NCBI GenBank assembly: GCA_001647635.1
Contig: CP014761.1
Coordinates: 2,976,001 to 3,040,000 of the forward strand
Reading direction: 5' to 3'
DNA from: Leifsonia xyli
GTDB taxonomy: Bacteria; Actinomycetota; Actinomycetes; Actinomycetales; Microbacteriaceae
Length of the DNA: 64,000 nucleotides
Shown here: positions 1-8,189 of the stretch, piece after piece
How positions within the stretch are numbered: the first letter of the stretch is position 1
Layout of the letters: each line of letters starts with the position of its first letter
The notes under the pieces: generated by a model
The model's input: the letters and a program-made list of their open reading frames with translations, nothing else
Told to the model about the DNA's origin: nothing
The model's database searches: none
Translations under genes and position numbers: made by a program

Positions 1-129
1 CCGCGAGTCGGGGCCGGGCGGAACCTGCGGCGGCCTGAGAGTGCGCCCATAGGGAGTCCGCAGAAGACGCATGAACCGGTCATAGGGTCGCGAAAGGTCA
101 CGGGAATGTAACGACGCGAGGGTGTCGGC

Positions 130-1401
130 ATGACGCTCGAAACCTCCACCCCCGCAACGCCCGTCCTGGCGCTCGATGTCGTCGTGCCCGTCTTCAACGA
201 GCAGGCGACGCTCGAGTCCTCCGTCCAGCGCCTTCACGACTACCTGACCCGGTCGGTGGGCTGGAGCTGGCGCATCACCATCGCCGACAACGCCAGCACC
301 GACGCGACGCCCGAGCTGGCGGACGCGCTCGCCGAAGCGCTGCCCGGCGTCGTCGCCGTCCACCTCCCGCTCAAGGGGCGGGGACGCGCGCTCAAGCACG
401 TCTGGCTGACCTCGCCCGCGCAGGTGCTCGTCTACCTCGACGAGGACCTGTCGACCGACCTGGCCGCGCTGCCGCCACTGGTGGCGCCGCTGCTCTCCGG
501 TCACTCCGATCTCGCGATCGGCACCCGGCTGGGGAGGAGCGCGCGCGTGACCCGCGGCGGCAAGCGCGAGTTCATCTCCCGCAGCTACAACCTGCTGCTG
601 CGGCGGACGATGTCCGTCGGGTTCAGCGACGCGCAGTGCGGGTTCAAGGCGATCCGCCGCGAGGTCGCACAACGGCTCGTCCCGCTGGTCGAGGACGACG
701 GCTGGTTCTTCGACACCGAGCTGCTCATCCTCGCCGAGCGGGCCGGCCTGCGCATCCACGAGATCCCGGTGGACTGGGTGGACGACCCGGACAGCTCGGT
801 CGACGTGGTGCGTACCGCGCGCGACGACCTCAGGGGGATGCTGCGGGTCGGCACCAACCTGGCGCGGGGGCGCATCCCGCTCGAGGCCGTGTACGCGGAG
901 CTCGGGAGGCGGCCGTTCGCGCCGCCGTCGCCGCCGGGCTTCTTCGGGCAGGTGCTCCGCTTCGGGGCGGTCGGCGTGCTGTCGACCGCCGCCTACGCGG
1001 TGCTCTACCTGCTGCTGCAATCGGTGCTCACCGCGCAGGTCGCCAACTTCGCGGCGCTGCTCCTCACCGCCATCGCGAACACGTGGGCGAACCGGCGCTT
1101 CACCTTCGGCGTGAACGGCCCCGGGATGGTGAAGCACCAGTTCCAGGGGCTCATCGTGTTCGGGATCGCGTGGGGCCTCACCAGCGGCTCGCTCGTGCTG
1201 CTGCACGCGGCGGCGCCGGCCGCGTCCGCCCAGCTGCAGCTCGTCGTGCTGACGGTCGCGAACCTCGTGGCGACCCTCCTGCGTTTCGTGCTGCTGCGGC
1301 TGTGGGTGTTCCGGCCGGCGCGTCCGCGACCGGCCGTGGAGCCCGCCTCGATGCCCGCTCCCGTCCCCGCCCCCGTTCCCGTTTCCGCTGAAAGCGAGTG
1401 A
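130..1401 (+). CDS. GT2 glycosyltransferase fused to GtrA-like membrane domain
   Basis: The first ~250 residues are a GT-A fold of the dolichol-phosphate-mannose-synthase type: VVVPVFNEQ at residues 18-26, IADNASTDA near 51-59 and the metal-binding DED at 104-106. Residues ~275-395 carry four hydrophobic helices resembling GtrA. Such proteins normally charge a polyprenyl phosphate with a sugar at the inner membrane face. The gene ends 4 bases before the GT39 gene, so the two probably form one operon: this enzyme makes the lipid-linked donor and the next one uses it. The C-terminus is a low-complexity Pro/Ala/Val tail. The ATG at 130 follows GAGGG. Family assignment is firm; the sugar is unknown. 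Confidence 0.88.
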   Translation: MTLETSTPATPVLALDVVVPVFNEQATLESSVQRLHDYLTRSVGWSWRITIADNASTDATPELADALAEALPGVVAVHLPLKGRGRALKHVWLTSPAQVLVYLDEDLSTDLAALPPLVAPLLSGHSDLAIGTRLGRSARVTRGGKREFISRSYNLLLRRTMSVGFSDAQCGFKAIRREVAQRLVPLVEDDGWFFDTELLILAERAGLRIHEIPVDWVDDPDSSVDVVRTARDDLRGMLRVGTNLARGRIPLEAVYAELGRRPFAPPSPPGFFGQVLRFGAVGVLSTAAYAVLYLLLQSVLTAQVANFAALLLTAIANTWANRRFTFGVNGPGMVKHQFQGLIVFGIAWGLTSGSLVLLHAAAPAASAQLQLVVLTVANLVATLLRFVLLRLWVFRPARPRPAVEPASMPAPVPAPVPVSAESE

Positions 1402-1405
1402 AGCC

Positions 1406-3490
1406 ATGACCATCACCACGAACCCCACGACCGCCGCCTCTCCGCACGCTGCGGCGCCTCCCGGCCGGGTCTCCCGCGCCGCGCGATGGCTCGTCCGCGG
1501 GCGCGCCGACGCGGCCGCCTGGGAGCGTCCCGCACTGCTCGGGCTGCTCGCCGTGACGGCGCTCCTCTACCTCTGGGACCTCGCGGCCAGCGGCTGGGCC
1601 AACTCCTTCTATTCGGCCGCCGTGCAGGCGGGCAGCGTGAACTGGGAGGCCTTCTTCTACGGCTCCAGCGACGCCGCCAACTCGATCACCGTCGACAAGC
1701 CGCCCGCGAGCCTGTGGATCATGGCGCTCTCGGTGCGGCTGTTCGGCCTGAGCTCGTGGAGCATCCTCATGCCGGAGGCGCTGATGGGCGTCGCTACCGT
1801 CGGGATCGTCTACGCGATCGTCCGCCGCCGGTTCTCGGCGCAGACCGCGCTGCTCGCCGGCGGCGTGCTCGCGATCACGCCGGTGGCTGCGTTGATGTTC
1901 CGGTTCGACAACCCGGACGCGCTGCTCGTGCTGCTGCTGACCCTGTCGGCGTACCTCACGCTGCGCGGGATCGAGAGCGGTCGGATCCGCTGGGTGATCT
2001 GGGCGGGCGTCGCGGTCGGCTTCGGGTTCCTCACCAAGCAGCTGCAGGCCTTCCTCATCCTCCCGGTGCTCGCCGGGGTGTATCTGGCGGCGGCGCCGCT
2101 GTCGTGGCGCAAGCGGTTCGGGCACCTCTTCGCCGCGCTCGGCGCCGTCGTCGTGTCCGCCGGATGGTGGGTCGCGATCGTCGAGCTGGTCCCGACCTCG
2201 TGGCGCCCGTACATCGGCGGGTCGCAGACGAACAGCTTCCTCGAGCTGACCTTCGGCTACAACGGGCTCGGGCGCCTCACCGGAGCCGAGACGGGGTCGG
2301 TGACCGGCGGCGGTGGCGGGAACACGGGTGGTGCGATGTGGGGCCAGACCGGCATCCTGCGCCTGTTCGAGAACGAGATCGGCGGTCAGATCGCGTGGCT
2401 GCTGCCCGCGGCGCTGGCGCTGTTCGCGCTCGCGCTGGTGCTCGGCCGCAGGATGGTGCGGACGGACGCGCGTCGCGCGACGCTGCTCGTCTTCGGCGGC
2501 TGGCTGGTGGTGACGGCCCTCGCGTTCAGCTTCATGGCGGGCATCTTCCACGCGTATTACACGGTCGCCCTCGCTCCTGCACTCGCGGGGACGGTCGCGA
2601 TCGGAGCATCGGCAGCCTGGCAGGCGAGGGACCGGCTGTGGGTGCGCATCCTGTCGGCGGTCGTCGTGCTGGGCACGGGCGTCTGGGCGTGGGTGCTGCT
2701 CGACCGGGCGTCGGACTGGCTGCCGTGGCTGAAGGTCGTGGTGCTGGTCGCCTCGATCGCGGCCGCCGTGCTGCTGCTCCTGCCGCCGCGGCGGGTGCTC
2801 GCCGCAGCGACCATCGCGGTGACGCTGGGCGCCGGGCTGCTCGCGCCGCTCGCGTACACGATCGAGACAGTCACGACGGCCCACACCGGGTCGATCGTGA
2901 CCGCGGGCCCGACGGTCGCCGGAGGGATGGGCGGCCCGGGGGGCGGACGCGGGTTCGGCGGCGCGCCAGGTGGCGCGGGCGCCGGGCAGGCCGGCGGCGC
3001 ACCGGGCGGGTTCGGTGGCGGGACGCCTCCCGGCGGCACGGCTCAGGGCGGGACGGCTCAGGGCGGGACGGCTCCGGGCGGGACGACCGGCGGCACCGGC
3101 ACTGCGCCGGGCGGCGCGGGCGGCGGGATGGGCTCCCTCCTCGGCTCCGGCACCGTCGGCTCGAAGCTCGCGGCCCTCCTGAAGGCGGACGCGTCCCAGT
3201 ACACCTGGGTCGCCGCGGCCGTCGGCTCCAACTCCGCCGCGGGCTACCAGCTGGCGATGCAGCAGGCGGTGATGCCGATCGGCGGCTTCAACGGCTCCGA
3301 CCCGTCGCCCACCCTCGCCCAGTTCAAGGCCTACGTCGCCGAAGGACGCATCCACTACTTCATCGCCGGGGGCGTCGGCGGGCAGTCGAACGGTGGGAGC
3401 AGCGCCTCGAGCGAGATCGCATCGTGGGTGTCGGAGAACTTCACCGCGCAGACCGTGGACGGCGTGACCGTGTACGACCTCACGCAGTAG
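1406..3490 (+). CDS. GT39 (ArnT/PMT-like) membrane glycosyltransferase
   Basis: This 694-residue polytopic protein has about ten or more hydrophobic helices. The motif TVDKPPASLW near residues 96-105 matches the acidic-Lys-Pro signature of the first extracytoplasmic loop in GT39 enzymes, which transfer sugars from polyprenyl-phosphate donors outside the membrane. Residues ~505-576 are an extreme Gly-rich linker containing a GGTAQ-type pentapeptide repeat. After it comes a soluble C-terminal domain (~580-694) ending in a DGVTVYDLT-like segment, as in other actinobacterial members. It lies 4 bases downstream of the GT2-GtrA gene, the likely donor synthase. The acceptor (protein, teichoic acid or other wall glycan) cannot be told from sequence. 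Confidence 0.87.
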   Translation: MTITTNPTTAASPHAAAPPGRVSRAARWLVRGRADAAAWERPALLGLLAVTALLYLWDLAASGWANSFYSAAVQAGSVNWEAFFYGSSDAANSITVDKPPASLWIMALSVRLFGLSSWSILMPEALMGVATVGIVYAIVRRRFSAQTALLAGGVLAITPVAALMFRFDNPDALLVLLLTLSAYLTLRGIESGRIRWVIWAGVAVGFGFLTKQLQAFLILPVLAGVYLAAAPLSWRKRFGHLFAALGAVVVSAGWWVAIVELVPTSWRPYIGGSQTNSFLELTFGYNGLGRLTGAETGSVTGGGGGNTGGAMWGQTGILRLFENEIGGQIAWLLPAALALFALALVLGRRMVRTDARRATLLVFGGWLVVTALAFSFMAGIFHAYYTVALAPALAGTVAIGASAAWQARDRLWVRILSAVVVLGTGVWAWVLLDRASDWLPWLKVVVLVASIAAAVLLLLPPRRVLAAATIAVTLGAGLLAPLAYTIETVTTAHTGSIVTAGPTVAGGMGGPGGGRGFGGAPGGAGAGQAGGAPGGFGGGTPPGGTAQGGTAQGGTAPGGTTGGTGTAPGGAGGGMGSLLGSGTVGSKLAALLKADASQYTWVAAAVGSNSAAGYQLAMQQAVMPIGGFNGSDPSPTLAQFKAYVAEGRIHYFIAGGVGGQSNGGSSASSEIASWVSENFTAQTVDGVTVYDLTQ
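3035..3090 (+). repeat. 15-bp tandem repeat encoding GGTAQ/GGTAP units
   Basis: A 15-bp unit of the form cgggacggctcaggg recurs in frame about three times inside the GT39 gene and encodes GGTAQ-GGTAQ-GGTAP. It sits in the Gly-rich linker between the membrane domain and the C-terminal soluble domain. In-frame repeats of this kind can change copy number without breaking the gene. Confidence 0.8.
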
Positions 3491-3521
3491 CTCCGGTTCG
3501 CCCGGTGTCGGGGGTCCGCGC

Positions 3522-3527
3522 CATCAT
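3522..3527 (+). promoter_or_regulatory. Possible leaderless -10 element
   Basis: CATCAT lies six bases before the ATG of the APC permease gene, a distance that would start the mRNA at or beside the start codon. It is a weak hexamer (A2 and T6 match), and the interpretation depends on the same spacing recurring elsewhere in the window. Confidence 0.3.
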
Positions 3528-3533
3528 GGGGAC

Positions 3534-4877
3534 ATGACGGAACGCGGGCCCTCGACCACGCGCGCCCGCGGTCCGGAGCTTCCCGACCCGCGGGTGCCCG
3601 GCGCAGGTGTGCCCGATGCGCCGCACGGCAGGCTCGGCGTCGCGGGCGGCACGGCCCTCTACATCGCGGCGGTGCTGGGCACCGGCATCCTGGTGCTCCC
3701 GGCGCTCGCCGCGGCGGCGGCCGGGCCCGGAGCGATCCTCGCCGTCGCGGCCCTGGCGCTCATCTCCGTCCCGCTCGCCGCCACGTTCGCCGCGCTGGCG
3801 CGCCGCCATCCGGACGCCGGCGGTGTCGCGACGTTCGCGCGCCGCGCCTTCGGCCCGGACGCGGCCCGGATCATCGGCTACTGGTTCTTCTTCGGCACGC
3901 CGATCGGCGCCCCGATCGCGGCGCTGATGACGGCGCGCTACGTGGTCGCGGTGATCGGCGGCGATGCCGTGGCGACGACGCTGATCGCGGTCGGCCTCAT
4001 GGTGATCCCGGTCGCCGTCACCGCCTTCGGCGTCCGGTTCGCCGCGTCCGTGCAGCTCGTCCTGTCCGGCGCGCTGGTCGCCGTGCTGGTGTTCGTGCTG
4101 GCGGCCGCGGCCCCGCACGGCCAGGCCGCGCACCTGCAGCCGCTGCTGCCGCACGGCTGGGCCGGGGTCGGGCTCGCCATGTCCCTCTACATCTGGGCGT
4201 TCGCCGGGTGGGAGGCCGTGGCCGGCATCGGCGGCGAGTTCCGGAACCCGCGGCGCGACATCCCGCGGGCGACCGCGCTGGCGCTGATCATCGTGTCCGT
4301 CGCGTACCTGGCCATCCAGACCGTGACCGTCACGGTCCTGGGGTCGCGGGCGGCGACGAGTGCCGTCCCGCTGCTCGACCTGGTCGAGGTGTCGACCGGA
4401 TCGGGCGGCGCGATCGTGGTCGCCGTCATCGCCGCGATCGTCGTCACCGGGGTGTTCAACGCCTACCTCGCGGCGTTCAGCAAGCTCGGCGCGGCGATGG
4501 GCCGCGACGGCGACCTGCCCGCGTGGTTCGGGCGCGGCGCCGAGAACGGCGCGGTCGCCCGCCGCGGGCTGCTGCTCTCGGCCGTCGTCATGGCGCTGTA
4601 CTCCGTCGTCGTGCTGTCGAGCGGCGACCTGCAGCCGTTCATCCTCGTGCACACGAGCATCGCGGCGGCGGTCTACGGTCTCGGCGTCGCCTCGGCGCTC
4701 CGGCTGCTTCCCGCGCGCTCGCTCGGCTGGTGGATGGCGCTGCTCTCGTGCGTGCTCGCCGCCGGGCTGCTGATCCTCGCGGGCTGGCATCTGGTGTTCC
4801 CGGCGGGCGTCGCCGTCGTCGCGCTCGCGGTCGGTCTCGTCGCTCGGCGGACGCGCCGGAGCGCCGATCGCGCATAA
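3534..4877 (+). CDS. APC-family amino acid/polyamine permease
   Basis: The 447-residue protein has about twelve hydrophobic helices. It begins with the typical APC first-helix pattern (GTALYIAAVLGTGILVLPAL, residues ~42-61), including the unwound GTGIL segment that contacts substrate. A helix 6 region with WAFAGWEAVAGIGGE also fits the family. It would act as a secondary amino acid or amine transporter. It stands alone between the glycosyltransferase pair and a lacI-type gene whose -10-like CATAAT (4873-4878) overlaps its stop codon. Substrate is not predictable. Confidence 0.85.
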   Translation: MTERGPSTTRARGPELPDPRVPGAGVPDAPHGRLGVAGGTALYIAAVLGTGILVLPALAAAAAGPGAILAVAALALISVPLAATFAALARRHPDAGGVATFARRAFGPDAARIIGYWFFFGTPIGAPIAALMTARYVVAVIGGDAVATTLIAVGLMVIPVAVTAFGVRFAASVQLVLSGALVAVLVFVLAAAAPHGQAAHLQPLLPHGWAGVGLAMSLYIWAFAGWEAVAGIGGEFRNPRRDIPRATALALIIVSVAYLAIQTVTVTVLGSRAATSAVPLLDLVEVSTGSGGAIVVAVIAAIVVTGVFNAYLAAFSKLGAAMGRDGDLPAWFGRGAENGAVARRGLLLSAVVMALYSVVVLSSGDLQPFILVHTSIAAAVYGLGVASALRLLPARSLGWWMALLSCVLAAGLLILAGWHLVFPAGVAVVALAVGLVARRTRRSADRA

Positions 4878-4922
4878 TAGGGGCACCCGCGGACCCGACC
4901 GCGGCCGGCGGAGGGGGACGGT

Positions 4923-5933
4923 GTGACCGAGCACCAGCGCGCCGCGAGCATGCGCGACGTCGCCGCGCTCGCCGGGGTGTCCCACCAGACCGTGTCCCGC
5001 GTGATCAACGGCCACCCCAGCATCCGCGAGTCCACACGGCAGCGTGTGCAGGACGCGATGCTCCAGCTGCACTACCGGCCCAACCGGGCGGCGCGGGCGC
5101 TCGTCACGGCCCGATCCCGCACCATCGGCGTGCTCTCGACCTCTGCCGCCGCGCTCTACGGTCCGGTGTCGAGCATCAACGCGATCCAGGATGCGGGACG
5201 CGCCGCCGGGTACTCGGTGGCCGTCGCACAGCTCCCCGACCTGACCGGCGAGTCCATCGCCGCCGGCCTCGACCATCTGCTCGCACAGTCCGTCGAGGGC
5301 ATCGTCGTGATCGCCCCGCAGGAGGTGGTGATCGAACAGCTCCAGTCGGCCCGCCTCAACGTCCCGTACGTGACCCTGCAGGGCGGTCCGTCGTCGCTGC
5401 AGCGCGAACTCACCGTGGACCAGGTGGCGGGCGCCCGCGCGGCCACGCGGCATCTGGTGTCGCTCGGGCACCGGCGGATCGTGCACCTCTCCGGTCCTCT
5501 CGCCTGGTTCGAGGCGCAGGCGCGCGTCCACGGCTACCGCCAGGAGCTCGCCGATGCCGGGCTGTATCCCGAGCCGGCGCCGGAGGGTGACTGGACCGCC
5601 GAATCGGGCTACCGGCTGGGGCTCGAGGTGCTGCGCGATCCCGGGGTCACGGCCGTGTTCGCATCCAACGACCAGATGGCGCTCGGGGTCTACCACGCGG
5701 CGTACCAGCTCGGTCGGCGCCTCCCGGAGGACCTCAGCGTCGTCGGCTTCGACGACATCCCGGAGGCCGCCCACTTCTGGCCGCCGCTCACGACCGTCCT
5801 GCAGGACTTCACCGACCTCGGCCGCCGCAGCGTCGAGAGCCTGGTGGCCGAGATCGAGGGCGGGGAGGAGCTGACCGCGGTCAGCCTGCTGCCCGACCTG
5901 ATCGTCCGATCGTCCACGGCCGTGGCCCGCTGA
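4923..5933 (+). CDS. LacI-family transcriptional regulator
   Basis: The N-terminal helix-turn-helix reads MRDVAALAGVSHQTVSRVIN (residues ~10-29), followed by a hinge and a periplasmic-binding-protein-like sensor domain ending in the family signature SVVGFDDIPEA near residues 276-286. The protein is 336 residues, the usual length. The GTG start at 4923 follows a strong GGAGGGGG at 4910-4917. No sugar operon is directly attached: the neighbours are an amino acid permease and an MFS exporter, so it may act on a distant sugar operon or the downstream exporter. Confidence 0.9.
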   Translation: MTEHQRAASMRDVAALAGVSHQTVSRVINGHPSIRESTRQRVQDAMLQLHYRPNRAARALVTARSRTIGVLSTSAAALYGPVSSINAIQDAGRAAGYSVAVAQLPDLTGESIAAGLDHLLAQSVEGIVVIAPQEVVIEQLQSARLNVPYVTLQGGPSSLQRELTVDQVAGARAATRHLVSLGHRRIVHLSGPLAWFEAQARVHGYRQELADAGLYPEPAPEGDWTAESGYRLGLEVLRDPGVTAVFASNDQMALGVYHAAYQLGRRLPEDLSVVGFDDIPEAAHFWPPLTTVLQDFTDLGRRSVESLVAEIEGGEELTAVSLLPDLIVRSSTAVAR

Positions 5934-5971
5934 CCCTCGCCGCGTCGGAGGCCCGGCCTAGGCTGGAGTCC

Positions 5972-7366
5972 ATGAGCTCGCGCGACCTGGACTCCGTGTC
6001 GACCGGCTCCGCAGCCTCCCGACCCGCGGTGCCCGGCGGCGTGTTGAGCCCGCCGTTCCGCTGGACCAGCATCGGGATGTGCCTGCTCATCATGTTGGCC
6101 GCGTTCGAGGCGCTGGCGGTCACGACGATCATGCCCGCGGTCAGCCGGGAGCTCGACGGAGCGGCGCTCTACGCCTTCGCGTTCGCCGGTCCGCTCGCGG
6201 TGAGCGTGGTCGGGATGGTCGCAGCGGGTGCGTGGGCCGACCGCGGCAATCCGCGCAGCGCGCTCATCGCGTCGGTGGTGCTGTTCGCCACGGGCCTCCT
6301 GCTGGCGGGCACGGCGCCGACGATGGGACAGTTCGTGGCGGGCCGGCTCGTCCACGGGCTCGGCGGAGGGGCGCTCACCGTCGTGCTGTACGTGATCGTG
6401 GCGCGCGTGTACCCGGCGCGGCTGCATCCCCGCATCTTCGCGGGGTTCGCGGCGGCCTGGGTGATCCCGTCGCTGATCGGGCCGTTCATCGCCGGCCTGC
6501 TCGCCGAGACGGTCGGCTGGCGCTGGGTGTTCCTCGGGGTCGTGGCGCTGACCGCGCTCGCCATGCTGATGGTCGTGCCGGTGATGCACGGCGTGCTCGA
6601 GCCTCCGGCCGATCCGGCGCCGTTCCGTCCGGCGCGGCTGCTCTGGGCGGTCCTGCTGGCGGTCGCGGTGCTCGCGCTGACCCTCGCCGCGGAGGCGACG
6701 GGGCCGGTGCAATGGATCGTGCCGGTGGTCGCCGCTGTGCTGGCCGGATTCGCGCTGCGGCCGTTGGTTCCGCGGGGAGTGCTGCTCGGCCGGCGCGGGC
6801 TGCCGAGCGTCATCCTGATGCGCGCGATCGTGGCCGGGACGTTCTTCGCGTCCGAGGTCTACGTGCCGCTCCTGCTCGTCACCGACTACGGCCAGTCGGC
6901 GGCGGTCGCCGGTCTCGCGCTGACCGCGGCCGGGCTGACCTGGTCGGGTGCGTCGTGGGTGCAGGGGCACTTCCCGCGCATCGGCCACCGGCTGGCCGCG
7001 CGCCTCGGCGCGCTCGGGCTGACGATCGCGCTCGCGGCGCTGATCGCCACGGCGGTGTGGCACCTGAGTCCGGTGGTGGCCGTGATCGCATGGGCGTTCG
7101 CGGGCGCCGGGATGGGCATCCTCTACCCACGACTCGGCGTGCTGACCCTCGAATACTCGACCGGCGACGACCAGGGCTTCAACAGCTCGGCGCTGTCGAT
7201 CTCCGACGCGACCGGGTCCGCCGTGGCACTGGCCGCGACGGCGATCGTCTTCGCGGCGCTCCGGGATGCCGGGGGCGCCTGGCCGTTCGTGGGGGCGTTC
7301 GCCGTGTCCGCGGTGCTGTGCCTGCTCGCCTGGCTGGTCGGCCCGCGCATCCTCCGTCGCTCCTGA
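5972..7366 (+). CDS. MFS transporter, drug-exporter type
   Basis: The 464-residue membrane protein has 12-14 hydrophobic helices. The first helix carries ALAVTTIMPAVSREL (residues ~47-61), typical of the DHA2/EmrB-like exporter group. It would export small hydrophobic molecules using the proton gradient. Start ATG 5972 lies seven bases after TAGGCT (5959-5964), consistent with a leaderless or near-leaderless mRNA. It could be controlled by the LacI regulator 38 bp upstream or be independent. The substrate is unknown. Confidence 0.82.
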   Translation: MSSRDLDSVSTGSAASRPAVPGGVLSPPFRWTSIGMCLLIMLAAFEALAVTTIMPAVSRELDGAALYAFAFAGPLAVSVVGMVAAGAWADRGNPRSALIASVVLFATGLLLAGTAPTMGQFVAGRLVHGLGGGALTVVLYVIVARVYPARLHPRIFAGFAAAWVIPSLIGPFIAGLLAETVGWRWVFLGVVALTALAMLMVVPVMHGVLEPPADPAPFRPARLLWAVLLAVAVLALTLAAEATGPVQWIVPVVAAVLAGFALRPLVPRGVLLGRRGLPSVILMRAIVAGTFFASEVYVPLLLVTDYGQSAAVAGLALTAAGLTWSGASWVQGHFPRIGHRLAARLGALGLTIALAALIATAVWHLSPVVAVIAWAFAGAGMGILYPRLGVLTLEYSTGDDQGFNSSALSISDATGSAVALAATAIVFAALRDAGGAWPFVGAFAVSAVLCLLAWLVGPRILRRS

Positions 7367-7381
7367 CGCGCCTCGGCTGGG

Positions 7382-8074
7382 CTAGCGCGTGAGGCGCTGG
7401 ACGGCGCCGTCCGCCTCCTCGACGATCGCGCGGGTGGCCGTCTCGGCCGCTGTGCCGTCGCCCCGGCGGACCGCGGCCGCGACCTCCTCGTGCAGGCGGA
7501 TCGCCTCCGGGTTCGCCGTGCCCGGCATGAGAGCGTGCTCCGTCCGCCCGATGAGCGCCTCGGCGACGGCGTCGCTCAGCGCCGCGAACACCGGGTTGCC
7601 GGATGCCTCCAGCAGCACGCGGTGGAAGTCCCGGTCGTGCGCCAGGTACTCCTCACGGTTCGCGGATCGCTGCGTCGCCGCCATCCCGACGATGGCCGCG
7701 GTGAGGTCCCCGCACTGCGCGGGCGTGGCGCGTTCCGCGGCGAGCCGTGCCGCGACCGGTTCGACCGCGCGCCGCAGCTCGCTGAGGTCGCCCAGCGCGC
7801 GCATCCGGTCCGGCCCGGCGAGGCGCCAGCTCAGGATGCGCGGGTCGAGCGCCTGCCACGCCCCCTCCGGCAGGACGACCGTGCCGCGGCGCCGACGCGC
7901 CTGCACGAGGCCGAGCGACTCGAGCACCCGCAGGCATTCGCGCAGCACGGTGCGGGAGATCCCGAGACCCTCGGGCGTCAGCACTGTCCCGACCGGGATC
8001 TCGCCGGCGACGATCCGCGCACCGAGCGAGGCGATGGCCTGCTCGTGCAGGGAACCGGGTGGCGGCTGCGTCAC
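7382..8074 (-). CDS. GntR/FadR-type regulator of the gluconate genes
   Basis: The 230-residue protein has an N-terminal winged helix (residues ~8-72, with ISRTVLRECLRVLESLGLV) and a C-terminal all-alpha FCD ligand domain (EYLAHDRDFHRVLLEASGN around 145-163). That combination defines the FadR subfamily. It is divergent from gntP-gntK, so it most likely represses gluconate uptake and phosphorylation. The GTG at 8074 is chosen because no in-frame start lies upstream after the divergent promoter region; a GGAGG is present but close to the GTG. An inverted repeat at 8096-8112 lies just upstream of this start. Confidence 0.87.
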   Translation of the reverse strand: MTQPPPGSLHEQAIASLGARIVAGEIPVGTVLTPEGLGISRTVLRECLRVLESLGLVQARRRRGTVVLPEGAWQALDPRILSWRLAGPDRMRALGDLSELRRAVEPVAARLAAERATPAQCGDLTAAIVGMAATQRSANREEYLAHDRDFHRVLLEASGNPVFAALSDAVAEALIGRTEHALMPGTANPEAIRLHEEVAAAVRRGDGTAAETATRAIVEEADGAVQRLTR

Positions 8075-8095
8075 CCCTCCATTATCGGGCGTGAG

Positions 8096-8112
8096 TAATT
8101 CGTACGCAATTA
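8096..8112. promoter_or_regulatory. Candidate GntR-type operator (TAATT-N7-AATTA)
   Basis: TAATTCGTACGCAATTA is an inverted repeat with 5-bp arms and a 7-bp centre. It sits between the divergent regulator and gntP, 12 bp upstream of the gntP -35. Position and AT-rich symmetry fit an operator for the adjacent FadR-type protein. Binding is inferred, not shown. Confidence 0.5.
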
Positions 8113-8123
8113 TGAGCGCGGAT

Positions 8124-8152
8124 TCGACACAAATCTGATTTATTTCTAGAGT
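8124..8152 (+). promoter_or_regulatory. gntP promoter, -35 TCGACA / -10 TAGAGT
   Basis: TCGACA (8124-8129) and TAGAGT (8147-8152) are separated by exactly 17 bp and would start transcription near 8159, about 30 bases before the chosen gntP ATG. The region is AT-rich against its surroundings. Confidence 0.6.
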
Positions 8153-8189
8153 GATCCCTGCACCATCGGATCCACGACCAAGGACGTTC

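Noticed and set aside
3035..3090. Short tandem repeat as a CRISPR array
   Set aside because: The units are contiguous in-frame codons without spacers, inside a glycosyltransferase gene.
3480..5774. Very long minus-strand open frame (764 codons) opposite the APC and LacI genes
   Set aside because: Its translation is Arg/Asp/Gly/His-rich with no recognisable domain, the usual antisense shadow of GC-rich coding DNA; the plus-strand genes have clear family motifs.
8151..8189. Longer GntP start at GTG 8151
   Set aside because: It overlaps the predicted -10 element; ATG 8190 has a ribosome site and fits the family N-terminus.
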